A stretch of DNA of 37,674 nucleotides, from assembly GCA_022844265.1 (NCBI GenBank), contig JALHMA010000011.1, positions 1-37,674 of the forward strand, read 5' to 3'. Both the position numbers and the translations under genes were made by a program. Positions 34,870 to 37,674 of this stretch are shown here, one piece after another (position 1 is the stretch's first letter; every line of letters begins with the position of its first letter). A model generated the notes under the pieces. That model did no database searches. It was not told where the DNA came from and was given only the letters and a program-made list of their open reading frames with translations. The DNA is from Saprospiraceae bacterium. Its GTDB lineage: Bacteria; Bacteroidota; Bacteroidia; Chitinophagales; Saprospiraceae.

Positions 34870-36183
34870 ATGGAAGTCTATTTTTACCTGCTGGCTGCAT
34901 TGGTGTTGGTTGCTCTAATCGTTTTGTTTACCAGACATCAAGGAAATAACCGTATTCAAGCCATTGATAACGAACAATTTGTGCCCAGGGAGTTATATAC
35001 GGCCACCCAGACGCAGTTAGAAACCCTGCGTGCGGAGTGGCAGGGAAAAGAACAGGAATTGCGCGATGCCCATGCGCAATTGGCCGCCCGGGAACAGCAG
35101 ATTTATCATTTGCAGCAAACCCTTCAAACCCAAAAAGGAGAGGTGGAGCAGTTGCAGGTGAAGTTCAAAACGGAATTTGAAAATATCGCCAACCGCTTGC
35201 TGGAAGAAAAATCGCAGCGCTTTACGGTACAAAATGCCCAGCAACTGCAAACGGTTTTGAGTCCGCTGCGCGAAAAAATCAAAGAATTTGAAGAACACGT
35301 AGACAAAAAATTTCTGGAAGAAACCCGTGAAAAAGCAAGTCTCAAACACGAACTCCAACTGCTGCATACCCTCAATCAGCAACTCAGCCAGGACGCCCAC
35401 CACCTGACCAATGCCCTGAAGGGCCAGAATAAAATGCAGGGCGACTGGGGTGAAATGCAACTTGAAACCCTGCTGGAGCACTCCGGACTTCAAAAAGGTA
35501 TTCACTTTTTGATGCAGGCTACATTCCGCGATGACGACGGCGCCGCCAAACGCCCCGATTTTATCATACAACTTCCTGACAACAAACAACTTGTCGTGGA
35601 TGCGAAAGTGTCGCTAACTGCATTTGAACGCTATTTCAATACAGATGACCCTGCGCAGCGCGACCAGCATTTGCGGGCGCATGTCACGAGCATCCGCAAC
35701 CACGTCGACAACCTGAGCCGCACGAATTACCAGATGTTGTATCAAATCAACACGCCCGATTACCTCCTGCTTTTTGTGCCGCTGGAAAGCGCACTGAGCG
35801 CCGCTTCGCAGGCCGATCCGAAACTGTTCACAGATGCGCTGGATCGCAATATCGTGCTGGTTACGACGAGTAGCCTGCTGGCAACCATGCGCACCGTGGC
35901 GCACCTCTGGAAACAGGAAAAACAGACGCGTTCGGTGCTCGAAATTGCCCGGCACAGTGGCCTCCTGTACGATAAGTTCGTGGCTTTTGTAGACGACCTG
36001 AAAACCATCGGCGCCCGGCTGGACAATGCCCGCCTCGCTTATGACGATGCCATGCACAAACTGACCCATGCCGCCCGTCCCGGTGACACACTCATTGGTA
36101 AAGCGGAGAAAATCAGGGAGTTAGGGGCCAGAGCGACCAAGTCGCTGCCGCAGGATCTGGTGGATGAAGCACTTGGGGAATAA
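34870..36183 (+). CDS. rmuC: DNA recombination protein RmuC
   Basis: 437 residues. One N-terminal membrane helix (YFYLLAALVLVALIVLF), a coiled coil (~45-190) and the RmuC core (~195-400): MQGDWGEMQLETLLEHSGL, RPDFIIQLPDNKQLVVDAKV, the conserved DAKVSL catalytic-like strand and TSSLLATMRTVAHLWKQE. RmuC limits recombination at inverted repeats in E. coli (established knowledge), of some interest because the next spacer is a large inverted repeat. Convergent with the HlyD gene. Confidence 0.95.
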   Translation: MEVYFYLLAALVLVALIVLFTRHQGNNRIQAIDNEQFVPRELYTATQTQLETLRAEWQGKEQELRDAHAQLAAREQQIYHLQQTLQTQKGEVEQLQVKFKTEFENIANRLLEEKSQRFTVQNAQQLQTVLSPLREKIKEFEEHVDKKFLEETREKASLKHELQLLHTLNQQLSQDAHHLTNALKGQNKMQGDWGEMQLETLLEHSGLQKGIHFLMQATFRDDDGAAKRPDFIIQLPDNKQLVVDAKVSLTAFERYFNTDDPAQRDQHLRAHVTSIRNHVDNLSRTNYQMLYQINTPDYLLLFVPLESALSAASQADPKLFTDALDRNIVLVTTSSLLATMRTVAHLWKQEKQTRSVLEIARHSGLLYDKFVAFVDDLKTIGARLDNARLAYDDAMHKLTHAARPGDTLIGKAEKIRELGARATKSLPQDLVDEALGE

Positions 36184-36187
36184 GTTG

Positions 36188-36360
36188 GTGATGATAGCAC
36201 GGCCCTGAAATGTGCGGGGTCGTAAGACCCGCGCACGGCGGTAACGTCTGGCCCAAGAATGAGTGATAACCCATGGCTTTAGTTTGTCGATAAGCTAAGC
36301 GTTACCGCCGTGCGCGGGTCTTACGACCCCGCACTTTCTTCAAAGCCATGCTACCATCAC
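36188..36360. repeat. 173-bp inverted-repeat element filling the rmuC/hlyD spacer
   Basis: The inner arms 36212-36246 and 36300-36334 are perfect inverted copies of 35 bases (GC-rich, beginning GTGCGGGGTCGTAAGACCCG); the loop is 53 bases. The outer arms 36188-36209 and 36339-36360 match at 18 of 22 positions. The four differences are all transitions that become G-U pairs in minus-strand RNA but A-C mismatches in plus-strand RNA. No heptamers. The right end overlaps the HlyD stop; the left begins 5 bases after the rmuC stop. Confidence 0.93.
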
Positions 36361-37658
36361 CGCCGCACACTCGCAAAAATCTGCTCGCTAATCCGCTGCA
36401 AAAAGCCCTTATCGTCAGTAATAATTTCGGCTTTTCCCTGTAGTTGTTGTTCAAACTGAATCTCCCGGCCATAACTGGTGCGCAGGGTATTGTTTTTATT
36501 CACCGGCAGTGCGACGAGGATGGAGTATTGATTGTCTTTTGGAACCAGCGATTTCGAAACAATCAGTCCGCTGATCGTTCCAAATTCATGGTAGGGGTAG
36601 TTGTCCAATTTCAGGATCACCTTTTGTTTTTCTTTGACTTTCCCGCTGCCGGCGATAGGCAGCGATACCCGCCCGATAATTTTGTCGTTTTGCAGCGGCA
36701 CTACGGTCATTACCTGGTCGCCTTGCCGGACATACTGCTGCGCTGTAATTCCGTTGAGCGAGATTTTACCGTCCATCGGTGTCAGGAGCAGGTAGGTTTG
36801 TTTCCATTTACTCACATTGCTGCGGAGTGTGTTCAGGCTGCCTGACAATCGGCTGGAAGCCGAAGATGTGGTTTCCTGTTGTCCAAATGATGCGCTGCTG
36901 ATGTTGTTTTGCAGGCTGATAATTTCGCGCCGCCTTTGTAAAATATTCTCTTCATACTGGTCGCGCTGGCGTTCGAGGTCTGCTAACCTGGTGCGTTCTT
37001 TTTCAAAATCCACACGGGAAGTAATGCCCTGTTCGAAGAGGTCTTTTTGTTTCAGGTACAGGTCTTCAGCTGTTTTTAATTGGTCATTGGTACGTTTCAG
37101 CGCTTTTTGTTCAAATACGATACTTTGTTGCAACTGACTGATTTGCTGATTAATGGAATTGATGTTGGATTGTACCGAGGCGCTTCTATTGTCTCTTCCA
37201 AACTTGAAATCACTCAGGATTCGGACAAAATCGGCATAATCGCCTTGTAATTCACCAAGCGTCAGGCTGTCGGGTTGCTGCACATTTCGGAAATCTTCCG
37301 TTTTCAATTGTTGCCAGGCGCCCAGGCAGGAATCGAGCAGGAGCACATCGCGGTAATTGGCGGTGCTTTGCATCACAGCCAGCAGCTGATTGGCCTTGAC
37401 CCGGGCGGTATCGCTGACCAGCAAGCGGGCAATACGACCGTCGGTGCGGGCGATGATATCTAAAGGTGGTGTAGCGGTGGTAACAATCACTTTTGCCTCC
37501 ACCACATCAGGGTAACGCACCAGCCAGGCCGCGGCGAGCATCATCCCGAAACCAAAAAGTACAATAGTTGTACCCCACCGCACCAGCCAGCCGGGCGGGG
37601 TGCCTAAAATCTCCTGCACATCTTCGGAGCGAAGTTCGACGTATTCGCTATCTGCCAT
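36357..37658 (-). CDS. HlyD-family secretion adaptor (second system)
   Basis: 433 residues. The cytosolic start (~1-27) is followed by one membrane helix (TTIVLFGFGMMLAAAWLVRY, ~29-48), a lipoyl half (IIARTDGRIARLLVSDTARV), a long coiled-coil (~145-280) and the barrel domain (SLNGITAQQYVRQGDQVMTV) to the end. It differs in sequence from the adaptor at 25557. Such adaptors usually follow a peptidase-containing ABC exporter, which would lie upstream, beyond the right edge. The stop lies within the inverted repeat at 36188. Confidence 0.92.
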   Translation of the reverse strand: MADSEYVELRSEDVQEILGTPPGWLVRWGTTIVLFGFGMMLAAAWLVRYPDVVEAKVIVTTATPPLDIIARTDGRIARLLVSDTARVKANQLLAVMQSTANYRDVLLLDSCLGAWQQLKTEDFRNVQQPDSLTLGELQGDYADFVRILSDFKFGRDNRSASVQSNINSINQQISQLQQSIVFEQKALKRTNDQLKTAEDLYLKQKDLFEQGITSRVDFEKERTRLADLERQRDQYEENILQRRREIISLQNNISSASFGQQETTSSASSRLSGSLNTLRSNVSKWKQTYLLLTPMDGKISLNGITAQQYVRQGDQVMTVVPLQNDKIIGRVSLPIAGSGKVKEKQKVILKLDNYPYHEFGTISGLIVSKSLVPKDNQYSILVALPVNKNNTLRTSYGREIQFEQQLQGKAEIITDDKGFLQRISEQIFASVRR

Positions 37659-37664
37659 TTTTTT

Positions 37665-37674
37665 AGTGTTTGGT
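37665..37674 (+). repeat. Start of another GTGTTTG heptamer element at the window edge
   Basis: The last bases read AGTGTTTGGT, the same junction that begins the elements at 30018 and 32124. It starts 7 bases before the HlyD ATG (37658, minus). Only this much is visible, so it is an inference from identity to the other copies. Confidence 0.4.

Noticed and set aside
36188-36360. Ordinary bidirectional intrinsic terminator
   Set aside because: Arms far exceed terminator size, the loop is 53 bases and U-tracts are missing, though a terminating role cannot be excluded.

Overview
The window comes from a Bacteroidota chromosome, most likely a Saprospiraceae-like or Chitinophagia-like lineage (inference). 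The evidence is a protein with SprB-type repeats and a C-terminal T9SS sorting domain, DUF4407, DUF2911, DUF1573 and LuxC-type acyl-CoA reductase genes, a Crp/Fnr regulator of the Bacteroidota type, and promoter cores that fit the Bacteroidota TAnnTTTG pattern (for example ahead of tRNA-His, trmD and rmuC). No phage, plasmid, transposase or CRISPR locus is visible.

Layout. 1-2082: end of a secreted beta-propeller/SprB/T9SS protein. 2434-3936: a short DUF4407 membrane protein and an AT-rich leucine-rich-repeat gene. 4143-7631: DUF2911 protein, alpha/beta hydrolase and beta-lactamase-fold hydrolase. 7680-13027: a same-strand run with a Crp/Fnr regulator, SnoaL-like lipoprotein, F420-oxidoreductase-like protein, secreted NTF2-like protein, beta-helix protein, lectin-fold protein and a second alpha/beta hydrolase. 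13062-16278 (minus): an AraC regulator and two aldo/keto reductase paralogues, one with a Tat signal. 16383-21894: GNAT, M16 peptidase, TerC, coiled-coil protein, RMD1/YagE-family protein and a bile-acid:sodium-symporter-type carrier. 22076-24019: LtaS-type membrane sulfatase-fold enzyme. 24142-28804 (minus): a complete type-I-secretion-like set (ABC, HlyD, TolC). 28891-36183: acyl-CoA reductase, an amidase with three SH3 domains, trmD, a zinc-ribbon protein, tRNA-His, DUF1573 lipoprotein, shikimate kinase and rmuC. 36357-37658: a second HlyD-type adaptor whose ABC partner must lie outside the window.

The most unusual content is between the genes. At eleven internal sites, and probably a twelfth at the right edge, the spacer carries tandem 7-bp units. 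Each site has its own flavour: TAGTTAT, GTGTTTA, GTGAATA, GAGGAAT or GTCCGAA. In most cases the units form the arms of a long palindrome whose core is specific to the site. The elements abut stop codons. In several convergent pairs both genes end on the same element sequence, so the element provides or directly follows both stops. One contains a perfect 78-bp inverted repeat (30031-30108 with 30146-30223). A different 173-bp structured element fills the rmuC/hlyD spacer exactly. The arrays recall the heptanucleotide STRR sequences of filamentous cyanobacteria, but I know of no described family that matches them in this group. I regard them as the best candidate in this window for something undescribed.
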